Below are positions 44,853 to 52,618 of a stretch of 64,000 nt of DNA, in pieces (the first letter of the stretch is position 1; each line of letters begins with the position of its first letter). Under the pieces are notes generated by a model. The model saw only the letters and a list, made by a program, of their open reading frames with translations. It was not told the origin of the DNA and did not search any database. The stretch covers positions 81,378 to 145,377 of the forward strand of contig CANMMM010000011.1 in assembly GCA_947498935.1 (NCBI GenBank), written 5' to 3'. This DNA comes from an uncultured Aquimarina sp. GTDB lineage: Bacteria > Bacteroidota > Bacteroidia > Flavobacteriales > Flavobacteriaceae. Both the position numbers and the translations under genes were made by a program.

Positions 44853-45515
44853 ATGAGACAAAAATATGTATCCGAAGCTATAGGAACCTTTGCTTTAATT
44901 TTTTGTGGTACTGGTGCTATGACCATTAATGAAGTAACAGCTGGTGCTGTAAGCCATGTAGGAATTGGAATGACATGGGGATTGATCGTGATGGCTATGA
45001 TATATGCTTTCGGTAGTATATCAGGTGCACATTTTAACCCTGCTGTGACCATAGCATTTGCCTATGCCAAAAAATTTGAATGGAAAGAAGTACCTGCATA
45101 CATCATTGCTCAATGTATCGGTGCTGTAGCTGCTAGTGGGATTTTACGCTTTTTATTTCCTGACAGTGAGTTATTAGGAGGTACGCATCCTGCTTTGGAT
45201 GCAATGCGGGCTTTTGTATTAGAACTACTCCTTACCTATTTCTTGATGCTGGTAATTATTCATGTATCTACAGGTGCTAAAGAACTGGGGTTAATGGCTG
45301 GAATTGCCATCGGAGGTGTCATTACACTCGAAGCCGTATTTGCTGGACCGATGACCAATGCTTCTATGAATCCGATTCGATCTCTTGCTCCTGCGCTGGT
45401 AACAGGGCTATGGAAACACCAATGGTTGTATATGATTGCTCCTATTATCGGTGCACTCCTAGCGGTTATAACCTGTAAATTCATAAAATCTGATAATTGC
45501 TGTGATGATTGTTAA
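44853..45515 (+). CDS. Aquaporin / MIP-family channel with NPA and NPI boxes
   Basis: 220 residues, six spans. The first box is SGAHFNPAVTIAF (residues 58-70). The second, usually NPA, reads MTNASMNPIRSLAPAL with NPI at 173-175; the pore arginine (R176) is kept. The tail ends SDNCCDDC, with three cysteines, an unusual end for this family. It should conduct water or small uncharged solutes such as glycerol or arsenite. A TATATTTG at 44759 may be a promoter box. No ars gene is nearby, so any link to metalloids is a guess. Confidence 0.9.
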   Translation: MRQKYVSEAIGTFALIFCGTGAMTINEVTAGAVSHVGIGMTWGLIVMAMIYAFGSISGAHFNPAVTIAFAYAKKFEWKEVPAYIIAQCIGAVAASGILRFLFPDSELLGGTHPALDAMRAFVLELLLTYFLMLVIIHVSTGAKELGLMAGIAIGGVITLEAVFAGPMTNASMNPIRSLAPALVTGLWKHQWLYMIAPIIGALLAVITCKFIKSDNCCDDC

Positions 45516-45591
45516 CAAATCGATTTTCTGAGGTGCGTAAATATTATATTTTTTAACATATATTTATAGCATTTTTAACCATACCCTTTAG

Positions 45592-45948
45592 ATGGAATTA
45601 TTCACCAATGATTTTTGTCAAATTGAATTCTATTCAAGTTTTGTAATCATAGTTATCAAAGAAAATACGCTCTTCACGCTCGATAAGGCTACGAGTGTAC
45701 GCAAGAAGCTACGTTCGTATTATAAAAAAAATGATTTTGTATTGATCACACATCGTAAATACAAGCATGAAGTAGCAGAAGAAGTATATAAACAAGGGCA
45801 ATTGCATACCATGAAAGGATTAGCAATTGTATCGAGTTGTGCTGATGAACGAGATAAAGCCATGCAAGAACAACAATTGTATGATAAATCATTCGCTTTT
45901 TTTGAGACTATCGAAGAAGCAAAATCGTGGGCTACAGCGTATTTCTAA
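45592..45948 (+). CDS. STAS/SpoIIAA-like small protein
   Basis: 118 residues. Alternating strands and helices with FVIIVIKENTLFTLDKATSVRKKL, FVLITHRKYKHEV, GLAIVSSCADERDKAM and an FFETIEEAKSWATAYF end. This last block resembles the C-terminal helix of SpoIIAA-like (DUF3478-type) proteins, which are found in many Flavobacteriaceae without known role. No signal peptide or membrane span. Family call is tentative. Confidence 0.6.
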   Translation: MELFTNDFCQIEFYSSFVIIVIKENTLFTLDKATSVRKKLRSYYKKNDFVLITHRKYKHEVAEEVYKQGQLHTMKGLAIVSSCADERDKAMQEQQLYDKSFAFFETIEEAKSWATAYF

Positions 45949-46045
45949 AGAGATTAATTATTGTATATGTATTCATTTTCAGTAATATATAGTTAACATA
46001 CAATAGCACTCTTACTACAAATACTAAAACGTCTTATCAATTTAC

Positions 46046-46136
46046 TGCGTTAGGGATAGCAGTGAAAATCCCACAGCACGACGTGAGGAGTGCGAGGAAT
46101 TGTAACGGATAGCCCGACCCCTTGTGGGTAACGCCC
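46046..46136 (-). repeat. GGGCGTT...AACGCA dispersed repeat, copy 5 (reverse)
   Basis: Starts TGCGTTAGGGATAGCAGTGA, passes through cccacagcacgacgtgagga and ggaattgtaacggatagccc and ends GTAACGCCC. It lies just upstream of the photolyase operon's inverted repeat. Confidence 0.9.
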
Positions 46137-46167
46137 AACTAATAAACACCTCTATAGCAGTAATTTA

Positions 46168-46205
46168 TTTTTGTTTAACATTTATTCTTATTAGTTAAAC
46201 AAAAA
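46168..46205. promoter_or_regulatory. Perfect 12-bp inverted repeat upstream of the photolyase operon
   Basis: TTTTTGTTTAAC (46168-46179) and GTTAAACAAAAA (46194-46205) are exact inverted repeats with a 14-bp spacer, 32 bp before the SRPBCC start at 46237. The geometry fits a dimeric activator or repressor. Light- or stress-responsive MerR-type regulators control such operons in other bacteria, but none is encoded in the window, so the regulator is inferred. Confidence 0.55.
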
Positions 46206-46236
46206 TAATTGTAATTTTAGCTTTAAAATTCGATTG

Positions 46237-46731
46237 ATGAAAATTTATACGTTGCGAGCGAAACAATGCTTGCCTATTACTGTAGATGAGGCATGGAAGC
46301 TACTATCTGACCCAAAGAATTTAAAAACAATTACTCCTGATTATATGGGGTTTGAGATTCTTTCGGGTGCGGATAGAAATATGTATGCTGGTCAAATCAT
46401 ACAATACATTGTCACTCCTGTTGCTGGTATTAAAACAAAGTGGGTAACAGAAATTACACATGTGATTGATCGTTCTTATTTTGTAGATGAACAGCGATTT
46501 GGTCCTTATGCATTGTGGCATCATAAGCATTTTATAAAAGAGATTCCTAATGGTATCGAAATGGAAGATATTGTAGATTACAAAGTTCCTTTTGGACTTT
46601 TAGGACAGCTCGTACATCCTATTTTGGTCAAACCTAAACTCAAAGAAATTTTTTCATACCGAAGACAAAAATTGATCGAATTATACGGTACGTATGATTC
46701 GGACACACATAGTCAAATAACTTTTAGCTAA
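46237..46731 (+). CDS. SRPBCC (START-like) family protein
   Basis: 164 residues from the ATG at 46237; a TTG three bases earlier is also open. The fold is that of polyketide-cyclase/ligand-binding domains: VDEAWKLLSDPKNLKTITPDYMGFEIL, TKWVTEITHVIDRSYFVDEQRFGPYALWHHKHFIKEIPNGIEMEDIVDYKVPFGLLGQLVHPILVKPKLKEIFSYR. It opens a four-protein-free operon with SDR and photolyase genes, a grouping often seen under light control in bacteria. Ligand unknown. Confidence 0.88.
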   Translation: MKIYTLRAKQCLPITVDEAWKLLSDPKNLKTITPDYMGFEILSGADRNMYAGQIIQYIVTPVAGIKTKWVTEITHVIDRSYFVDEQRFGPYALWHHKHFIKEIPNGIEMEDIVDYKVPFGLLGQLVHPILVKPKLKEIFSYRRQKLIELYGTYDSDTHSQITFS

Positions 46732-46746
46732 TTTTTTAAACAAAAC

Positions 46747-47445
46747 ATGCGCAAGAATATTTTATTAATAGGCGGTAGCCACGGAATTGGTTTCGAAATC
46801 GCTCTAAAGCTATACAGCGAACATAACATTTATATTGCTTCTCGTACTTCTGAAAACCTAGGAAATCTGGAAGTAACACACATTCCTTATGATGTATCGA
46901 AGGATAGTATCGATATGACATTACTACCCGAAACGATTGACGGGTTTGTATACTGCCCAGGAAGTATTAATCTAAAACCGTTTCATATGCTTACGCCCGA
47001 GGTGTTTGAACAAGACATGCAGATTAACTTTCTATCGCTAGTAAAAACGGTACATTGCTTACTCCCTAAACTAAAGAAAGCTCCGCAAGCTAGTTTGGTA
47101 TTCTTTAGTACTGTAGCTGTAAAGGTAGGAATGCCTTATCATACAAGTATTGCTGCTGCTAAAGGAGCTATCGAAGGTTTTGCAAAAGCACTGGCAGCCG
47201 AATATGCTCCGCAATTTAGGGTGAATGTTATTGCTCCATCACTCACGGATACTTCGCTAGCCAAACGACTACTAGCTAATGATAAAAAGAAGGAACTAAT
47301 GGATGCTAGACATCCTCTAAAACGAGTAGGAAGCCCTGAGGATGTAGCCCATATTGCTGGGTTTTTACTCACCGATCAAAGTTCTTGGATTACAGGACAG
47401 GTAATCGGCGTAGATGGAGGAATGTCTACACTAAATATTGGTTAA
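46747..47445 (+). CDS. Short-chain dehydrogenase/reductase (SDR)
   Basis: 232 residues with the NAD(P) loop GGSHGIGFEIALKLY, an NNAG-like CPGSINL, the catalytic serine strand ASLVFFSTVAV and a YHTSIAAAKGAIEGF block in place of the canonical YxxxK, where Tyr is followed by HTS-IAAAK. Substrate pocket is unassigned. It lies 15 bp after the SRPBCC gene and 1 bp before the photolyase start, so the three are one transcription unit. Confidence 0.85.
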   Translation: MRKNILLIGGSHGIGFEIALKLYSEHNIYIASRTSENLGNLEVTHIPYDVSKDSIDMTLLPETIDGFVYCPGSINLKPFHMLTPEVFEQDMQINFLSLVKTVHCLLPKLKKAPQASLVFFSTVAVKVGMPYHTSIAAAKGAIEGFAKALAAEYAPQFRVNVIAPSLTDTSLAKRLLANDKKKELMDARHPLKRVGSPEDVAHIAGFLLTDQSSWITGQVIGVDGGMSTLNIG

Positions 47446-47446
47446 T

Positions 47447-48769
47447 ATGGCTGTACAATCAATAGCTATTTTCTGGTTTAGGCGTGATCTCAGATTAGAA
47501 GATAATTGTGGACTATGGCATGCCCTTACTGGCGATGTACCTGTGGCTCCTATCTTTATCTTTGATAAAAAAATCTTGGATCAATTACCTAAAGATGATG
47601 CAAGGGTGACGTTTATTCATCAAACATTAGAGCGATTACAACAACAATTAACAGCAGTGCATAGTACCGCTTCGTTGAGTATTTTTTATGAAGATCCTGA
47701 AAAGGTGTTCGCTGAATTATTACAAAACGATGCATATGACATCAAAGCTATTTATACCAACCATGATTATGAGCCTTATGCAATAGATAGGGATACTCGT
47801 ATTCAGGAAATGGCTTCCCTGCATGATGTAGCATTTCATACGTTTAAGGATCAAGTGATCTTTGAAAAAAATGAGATTGTAAAAAATGATGGCGCTCCTT
47901 ATGTGGTGTATACGCCTTATAAAAATAAATGGAAGACACTGTTTGATCCAAAAATAGTACACCTATATGATTCACTGGCTGTATTACAAAATACAACACG
48001 ACTAAGCGATGTACCTTCGCATATACCACTATCCGCTATGGGATTTAGTGAATCTTCTATAAAAGTACCGGCTTATACAGCCACTCCTACATTGATTGCT
48101 GCGTATGAAGATACTCGAAACTACCCTGCGCTACCGAATGGCACATCGCGATTAGGTCCGCATTTGCGTTTTGGTACTGTGAGTGTTCGCGCTATGGTAC
48201 AAAAAGCGATTGCTTCAGAAAATGAGGTGTTCTGGTCGGAACTGATATGGAGAGAATTTTTTATGCAGATTTTATGGCATTTCCCACACACGCATACCAA
48301 GGCTTTTAAACCTAAATATGATCGGATCGAATGGCGTAATAATGAAATGGAATTCGAAGCTTGGAAAGCTGGAAAAACAGGCTATCCGCTTGTAGACGCT
48401 GGCATGAGAGAACTGAATCAAACAGGCTATATGCACAATCGTGTACGCATGCTGGTAGCAAGTTTTTTATGCAAACATTTACTGATTGATTGGCGATGGG
48501 GTGAAGCGTATTTTGCCGAAAAACTATTAGATTATGATATGTCTGCGAATGTAGGAAATTGGCAATGGGCTGCGGGATCAGGAGTAGATGCTGCACCTTA
48601 TTTTAGAATTTTTAACCCCACGACTCAGATACAGAAATTCGATAAACAATTGGGCTACATTAATAAATGGGTACCTGATCTCAATGAGTTTTCATATCCC
48701 ACTCCAATTGTAGATCATAAAATGGCTAGAGAACGCTGTCTGACTACGTATAAAGAAGCTGTGGCATAG
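47447..48769 (+). CDS. Deoxyribodipyrimidine photolyase / cryptochrome
   Basis: 440 residues from the ATG at 47447. N-terminal antenna domain: IFWFRRDLRLEDNCGLWHAL. C-terminal FAD domain: NGTSRLGPHLRFGTVSVRAM, ELIWREFFMQILWHFPHT, HNRVRMLVASFLCKHLLIDWRWGEAYFAEKLLDYDMSANVGNWQWAAGSG, and YFRIFNPTTQ. This is the class I CPD photolyase/cryptochrome pattern; repair of cyclobutane dimers by blue light is the expected activity. It ends the operon with the SRPBCC and SDR genes. Confidence 0.93.
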   Translation: MAVQSIAIFWFRRDLRLEDNCGLWHALTGDVPVAPIFIFDKKILDQLPKDDARVTFIHQTLERLQQQLTAVHSTASLSIFYEDPEKVFAELLQNDAYDIKAIYTNHDYEPYAIDRDTRIQEMASLHDVAFHTFKDQVIFEKNEIVKNDGAPYVVYTPYKNKWKTLFDPKIVHLYDSLAVLQNTTRLSDVPSHIPLSAMGFSESSIKVPAYTATPTLIAAYEDTRNYPALPNGTSRLGPHLRFGTVSVRAMVQKAIASENEVFWSELIWREFFMQILWHFPHTHTKAFKPKYDRIEWRNNEMEFEAWKAGKTGYPLVDAGMRELNQTGYMHNRVRMLVASFLCKHLLIDWRWGEAYFAEKLLDYDMSANVGNWQWAAGSGVDAAPYFRIFNPTTQIQKFDKQLGYINKWVPDLNEFSYPTPIVDHKMARERCLTTYKEAVA

Positions 48770-48989
48770 ATGCATCCTAACAAATAACATTTAGTTAAAA
48801 CTATTTCTGCTTGTTTTTTAGTAATTTGAGACAGTCTCAGTTAAAATATTTTAATTTCAGTAAAAAACACTGACATGGTGATTAAATATGTGATTGTATT
48901 ACATTTGATTACAAATCCATCACCTGTATCAAAAATCTAACTGAGCGCGATTCAATTTATCATATGCTAATCAATAAATATACTATATA
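48770..48989. promoter_or_regulatory. Upstream region of the SnoaL-like gene, with a short palindrome
   Basis: TGAGACAGTCTCA at 48827-48839 is a perfect 6-1-6 palindrome that could be an operator. It lies 150 bp upstream of the 48990 gene. A TTAGTTAAAAC at 48791 resembles one arm of the repeat upstream of the photolyase operon. The evidence is weak. Confidence 0.35.
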
Positions 48990-49358
48990 ATGAATACACA
49001 AGAAGTAGCCAATCGGTTAGTTGCGCTTTGTCGCTCTGGAGAAAACATGAAAGCTATTAATGAGCTCTATGCTCCGAATATCGTAAGTACTGAAATGCCT
49101 GGTGCTCCTAGTCCTTCTGTAAGCGGTATCGACGCAGTAACTAAAAAAAGTGAGGAATGGTATGCCTCTGTAGAGGAATTCCATGGTAGTGAAATATCAG
49201 ATCCTATTGTAGCAGGAAATCATTTTTCTTGTTCTATGAAAATGGATTGTACTTTTAAAGAACAAGGACGTATACAAATAGAAGAAATGTGTATGTATGA
49301 AGTAAATAATGGAAAAATTACAGCGGAGCAATTTTTCTATACTATGCCGCCGAATTAA
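48990..49358 (+). CDS. SnoaL-like / NTF2-fold family protein
   Basis: 122 residues: TQEVANRLVALCRSGENMKAINELYAPNIVSTEMPGAPSPSVSGIDAVTKKSEEWYASVEEFHGSEISDPIVAGNHFSCSMKMDCTFKEQGRIQIEEMCMYEVNNGKITAEQFFYTM. It has the cone-shaped NTF2 pattern seen in nuclear-transport-factor-2-like and SnoaL proteins, which bind small hydrophobic ligands or act as isomerases. No catalytic set is evident. Monocistronic, with a terminator immediately after. Confidence 0.85.
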   Translation: MNTQEVANRLVALCRSGENMKAINELYAPNIVSTEMPGAPSPSVSGIDAVTKKSEEWYASVEEFHGSEISDPIVAGNHFSCSMKMDCTFKEQGRIQIEEMCMYEVNNGKITAEQFFYTMPPN

Positions 49359-49378
49359 ATCTATAAATAACTATTCTC

Positions 49379-49417
49379 ATAAAATCTACAAGGTATTTGT
49401 TGCTTTGTAGATTTTAT
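49379..49417 (+). terminator. Intrinsic terminator
   Basis: A perfect 13-bp inverted repeat (ataaaatctacaa at 49379-49391, complement 49405-49417) with a 13-nt loop, 21 bp after the 49358 stop. A weak T-rich tail follows. Confidence 0.75.
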
Positions 49418-49568
49418 AGTTTAGTACCCTGTATGTACTACTTGTATACGATACAATATACACTATAAATAATAAGCGTGATTTTTTAACCAAATGATTA
49501 TTTTTGCTTGTTTCGTATTTATCAATCCCAAGTATTAAAAAACACTTTACACACAAAATCATACTACA

Positions 49569-50702
49569 TTGAAAAATTCAAATGACACCCTATCTAGCCT
49601 AATAACAGTAATAGGTGAATCTACAGCTAGCAAACAGCAATCGATCATCGAAAAAAAACTAAAGAGAATTGATAGTCTAAAAAAGCAGATTGAAAAAATA
49701 AATACCACAATTGCTACTGCCAAAGAACTATTTGGAATACACATCGCTTCTGTTGAAAAAAAACTATTCGAAGCTAAAGAACAATTAATTACTAAACTAT
49801 TCGAAAGGTTGCAGCAAAAATCATTTACAATCTGGCAAAAAGAATTGTTAGAGTCCAGAATAATGCAAGAACTTAATTTTTTAACATCGGTATCCTATGA
49901 ATCTGAAAAGCTAAAAGAATTAAATGAACAATTTATAACATTTCAGTCTGAAAATATGGATGATTTTGATAGAGAAATAATGAATGAGATGGCAAAAGAT
50001 TTCTTGACCGATATGGGCGTAGAAATAGATGAAGATACTTTTGATTTTGAAGAGTTTAAAAACTCTGATTTTAGAGAACAATTCGAACAAGAATACAAGA
50101 ATCGACAAGAAGAAGATTACTCCAATTTCTACCAACAAGAAGAAGAGGAAAAGAAAGAAGCTTTAAAAAGCAAAGTACAAACTACTGATAAGGGTTTTCA
50201 GAAACTATATAAAACTCTTGTAAAAAAAGCACACCCTGATTTGGTTATTGATCCCTTAGAGAAAGAAAAACGCGAGGAATGGATGAAAAAATTATCTACT
50301 GTTTGGCAAGAACGCAATTACTATGAATTACTATTATTACAACAAGAAATAGATACTGAAATCACTATAAGCATCAATGATTCACAACTAAAACCATTAT
50401 TAGCTCAGCTTGAACAAGAAATCATTAAACTAGACAATGACAGATACGATCTCAAACATGTGAACCCAGAAACTGCTTTTTATTTTCAGAATTTCAAAGC
50501 TAAGTCTAAAAAAGGAATATTAAAGAAGATTGAAAAAATGAAGGAGGATATGAATGATGAAATAACTACAATTGAGCATGACTATACTGCACTAAAAACC
50601 CAAAAATCTACCAAGGTTTTATTAGGAGAATGGAGAGAGGATGCAACTATGAATATGGGGATTGATAATTTTTTAGATTTAATTGTAGATGAGGTTTTTT
50701 AG
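49569..50702 (+). CDS. J-domain-like coiled-coil protein, uncharacterised
   Basis: 377 residues starting at TTG (MKNSNDTLSS); there is no earlier Met. The N-terminal half is a coiled coil (about 20-180, KKLKRIDSLKKQIEKI and long Glu/Lys stretches). Near residue 215 the sequence GFQKLYKTLVKKAHPDLVIDPLEKEKREEWMKKLSTVWQERN reads like a J domain with its HPD. A second coiled coil ends the protein. It may be a co-chaperone or a J-like scaffold; the family is not recognised. A GGGCGTT repeat follows. Confidence 0.6.
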   Translation: MKNSNDTLSSLITVIGESTASKQQSIIEKKLKRIDSLKKQIEKINTTIATAKELFGIHIASVEKKLFEAKEQLITKLFERLQQKSFTIWQKELLESRIMQELNFLTSVSYESEKLKELNEQFITFQSENMDDFDREIMNEMAKDFLTDMGVEIDEDTFDFEEFKNSDFREQFEQEYKNRQEEDYSNFYQQEEEEKKEALKSKVQTTDKGFQKLYKTLVKKAHPDLVIDPLEKEKREEWMKKLSTVWQERNYYELLLLQQEIDTEITISINDSQLKPLLAQLEQEIIKLDNDRYDLKHVNPETAFYFQNFKAKSKKGILKKIEKMKEDMNDEITTIEHDYTALKTQKSTKVLLGEWREDATMNMGIDNFLDLIVDEVF

Positions 50703-50731
50703 AAAAAAAATAATGCTACTTTTTTTTCTTA

Positions 50732-50822
50732 GGGCGTTACCACAAGGGTCGGGCTTTCCGTTACAATTCCTCGCTACTCCTATCGTCGTAGCTGTGGGAT
50801 TTCCACTTCAATCCCTAACGCA
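50732..50822 (+). repeat. GGGCGTT...AACGCA dispersed repeat, copy 6
   Basis: gggcgttaccacaagggtcg, ggctttccgttacaattcct, cgctactcctatcgtcgtag, ctgtgggatttccacttcaa, tccctAACGCA. It lies 29 bp after the preceding stop and 78 bp before a full-length GAAGTG element. Confidence 0.92.
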
Positions 50823-50900
50823 AATAAACAGCACAATACTAACGCTAACTAAGTTAAGAAATTAAAAATAAGGTTATTTCAACGAAAAATCGAAGACTTT

Positions 50901-51062
50901 GAAGTGGTTTACACTTGTTTTGATTTTGGCGAAAAACCAAGATGTTGTGATCAAATACAGTGATTTTTTAGTTGCATAACAGCCCTCGAAAACTAAAAAA
51001 CTGCAAAATTAGAGTGCAAAAGATCGTTTTTATAGCAAATTGAAAAAAGTTGAAACCACTTC
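50901..51062 (+). repeat. GAAGTG palindromic-end repeat, reference full-length copy (162 bp)
   Basis: Ends GAAGTGGTTTACACTTGTTT and AAAAAGTTGAAACCACTTC form imperfect inverted repeats. Interior: gcgaaaaaccaagatgttgt, gatcaaatacagtgattttt, tagttgcataacagccctcg, ctgcaaaattagagtgcaaa. No open reading frame of useful length lies inside, so it is non-autonomous if mobile. Confidence 0.9.
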
Positions 51063-51084
51063 TTTGAACTCATCTCTACTTTTT

Positions 51085-51138
51085 GAAATTCATAGCAGCG
51101 CTACGGATAAAGAAAGTAACGAAATACAGGTGAATTTC
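51085..51138. repeat. Small GAAATTCA...TGAATTTC inverted-end element
   Basis: GAAATTCA (51085-51092) and TGAATTTC (51131-51138) bracket a 54-bp stretch that shares catagcagcgctacgga with the GAAGTG elements. It lies 23 bp downstream of the reference copy. Confidence 0.5.
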
Positions 51139-51183
51139 AGCCATTTTTTAGGGAAAAGAAAAAGCCAAGGTGAGTTCTTAATT

Positions 51184-51221
51184 AAAAAAGGCTAAACACA
51201 TATTTGAATTCAGCCTTTTTT
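51184..51221 (-). terminator. Intrinsic terminator of murA
   Basis: aaaaaaggct (51184-51193) pairs with agcctttttt (51212-51221), 36 bp downstream of the murA stop on the minus strand, followed by a T-rich run when read on that strand (aaaaaa on the plus strand). Confidence 0.8.
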
Positions 51222-51256
51222 AATAAACATTTGATATGTTTAAAGAACAATTATTT

Positions 51257-52570
51257 TTATGCGGTACGGATAATTTTTGCACCAATGGCTCTTAATCGCT
51301 CATCTATATTTTCGTACCCTCTGTCGATCTGTTCTATATTATGTATCGTAGATGTTCCCTTAGCACTCAATGCTGCTATCAACAGTGAAATCCCTGCTCT
51401 AATATCCGGAGACACCATTGTCGTAGCTTTGAGCGTAGATTTAAAATCATGCCCAATAATCGTAGCTCTATGTGGATCGCACAAAATAATTTTTGCCCCC
51501 ATATCTATTAATTTATCTACGAAAAACAGACGACTTTCAAACATTTTTTGATGCACCATTACTTCTCCTCTAGCTTGCGTAGCAACGACTAGCACGATAC
51601 TCAGTAAATCGGGAGTAAATCCAGGCCAAGGCGCATCTGCAATGGTCATAAATGAACCATCGATATAACTCTCTATCTGATAACCATCTTTATGTGCTGG
51701 TATGTAAATATCATCTCCCTTACGTTCTAATTGAATTCCTAATTTGCGGAAGGTCTGCGGTATGATTCCTAAATTATCCCAACTTACATTTTTAATCGTA
51801 ATCTCACTCTTAGTCATCGCTGCTAAACCGATCCAAGAGCCAATTTCAATCATATCTGGCAGAACACGGTGCTCACATCCTTTTAGAGACTTTACTCCTT
51901 CTATCTTTAGTAAATTAGAACCTACTCCTGTGATCTTAGCTCCCATAGAATTCAGCATCTTGCACAATTGCTGTAAATAAGGCTCACAAGCTGCATTGTA
52001 TATCGTAGTGGTTCCTTCTGCTAATACAGCTGCCATAAGAATATTCGCTGTCCCAGTTACAGAAGCTTCATCTAGTAACATATACGTACCCTTTAAACCA
52101 TCTGGAGCCTCGACTCCATAAAAGCGCTCTTCTCTATTGTATCTAAATTGAGCCCCTAGATTTATAAATCCTTCGAAATGGGTATCGAGTCTTCTTCTAC
52201 CGATTTTATCACCTCCTGGTCTAGGAATATATCCCTTGCCAAACCGACCGAGTAAAGGACCTACGATCATAATAGACCCTCTAAGACCACTACCTTCTTT
52301 TTTAAACTGCTCCCCTTCTAAATATGCTAAATTGAGTGCATCACTTTTAAAACTGTATGTGCCTTTGCCTAATTTTTGAATTTTTACTCCTAGGTTCCGT
52401 AAAATCTCGATAAGTTTATTAACATCTCTAATATCTGGAATATTAGAAATAGTGACTTTCTCTGATGTTAGCAATACAGCACAAAGAATTTGTAAGGCTT
52501 CGTTTTTAGCTCCTTGAGGAGTGATGTCTCCTTCGAGCTGATGCCCTCCTTCTATCTGAAAAGTACTCAT
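51257..52570 (-). CDS. murA: UDP-N-acetylglucosamine 1-carboxyvinyltransferase, Cys-to-Asp active site
   Basis: 437 residues. The enolpyruvyl transferase double domain is clear (FQIEGGHQLEGDITPQGAKNEALQIL, GLRGSIMIVGPLLGRFGKGYIPRPGGDKIGRRRLDTH). It transfers enolpyruvate from PEP to UDP-GlcNAc, the first committed step of peptidoglycan synthesis. In most MurA proteins the loop reads PGGCxIGxRPVD with a catalytic cysteine; here it is PGGDKIGRRRLD, Asp at residue 121. Asp at that place keeps activity and makes MurA insensitive to fosfomycin in other bacteria, so natural resistance is expected. It follows DUF4290 by 48 bp. Confidence 0.95.
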   Translation of the reverse strand: MSTFQIEGGHQLEGDITPQGAKNEALQILCAVLLTSEKVTISNIPDIRDVNKLIEILRNLGVKIQKLGKGTYSFKSDALNLAYLEGEQFKKEGSGLRGSIMIVGPLLGRFGKGYIPRPGGDKIGRRRLDTHFEGFINLGAQFRYNREERFYGVEAPDGLKGTYMLLDEASVTGTANILMAAVLAEGTTTIYNAACEPYLQQLCKMLNSMGAKITGVGSNLLKIEGVKSLKGCEHRVLPDMIEIGSWIGLAAMTKSEITIKNVSWDNLGIIPQTFRKLGIQLERKGDDIYIPAHKDGYQIESYIDGSFMTIADAPWPGFTPDLLSIVLVVATQARGEVMVHQKMFESRLFFVDKLIDMGAKIILCDPHRATIIGHDFKSTLKATTMVSPDIRAGISLLIAALSAKGTSTIHNIEQIDRGYENIDERLRAIGAKIIRTA

Positions 52571-52618
52571 AAAAGTTAGTTATGATTAGTTCGTTTATAA
52601 GTTGCTTGATAAACTGGT

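Noticed and set aside
44853..45515. Arsenic-resistance channel (AqpS) as a firm call
   Set aside because: No arsR, arsC or arsM gene in the neighbourhood; only the Cys tail is suggestive.
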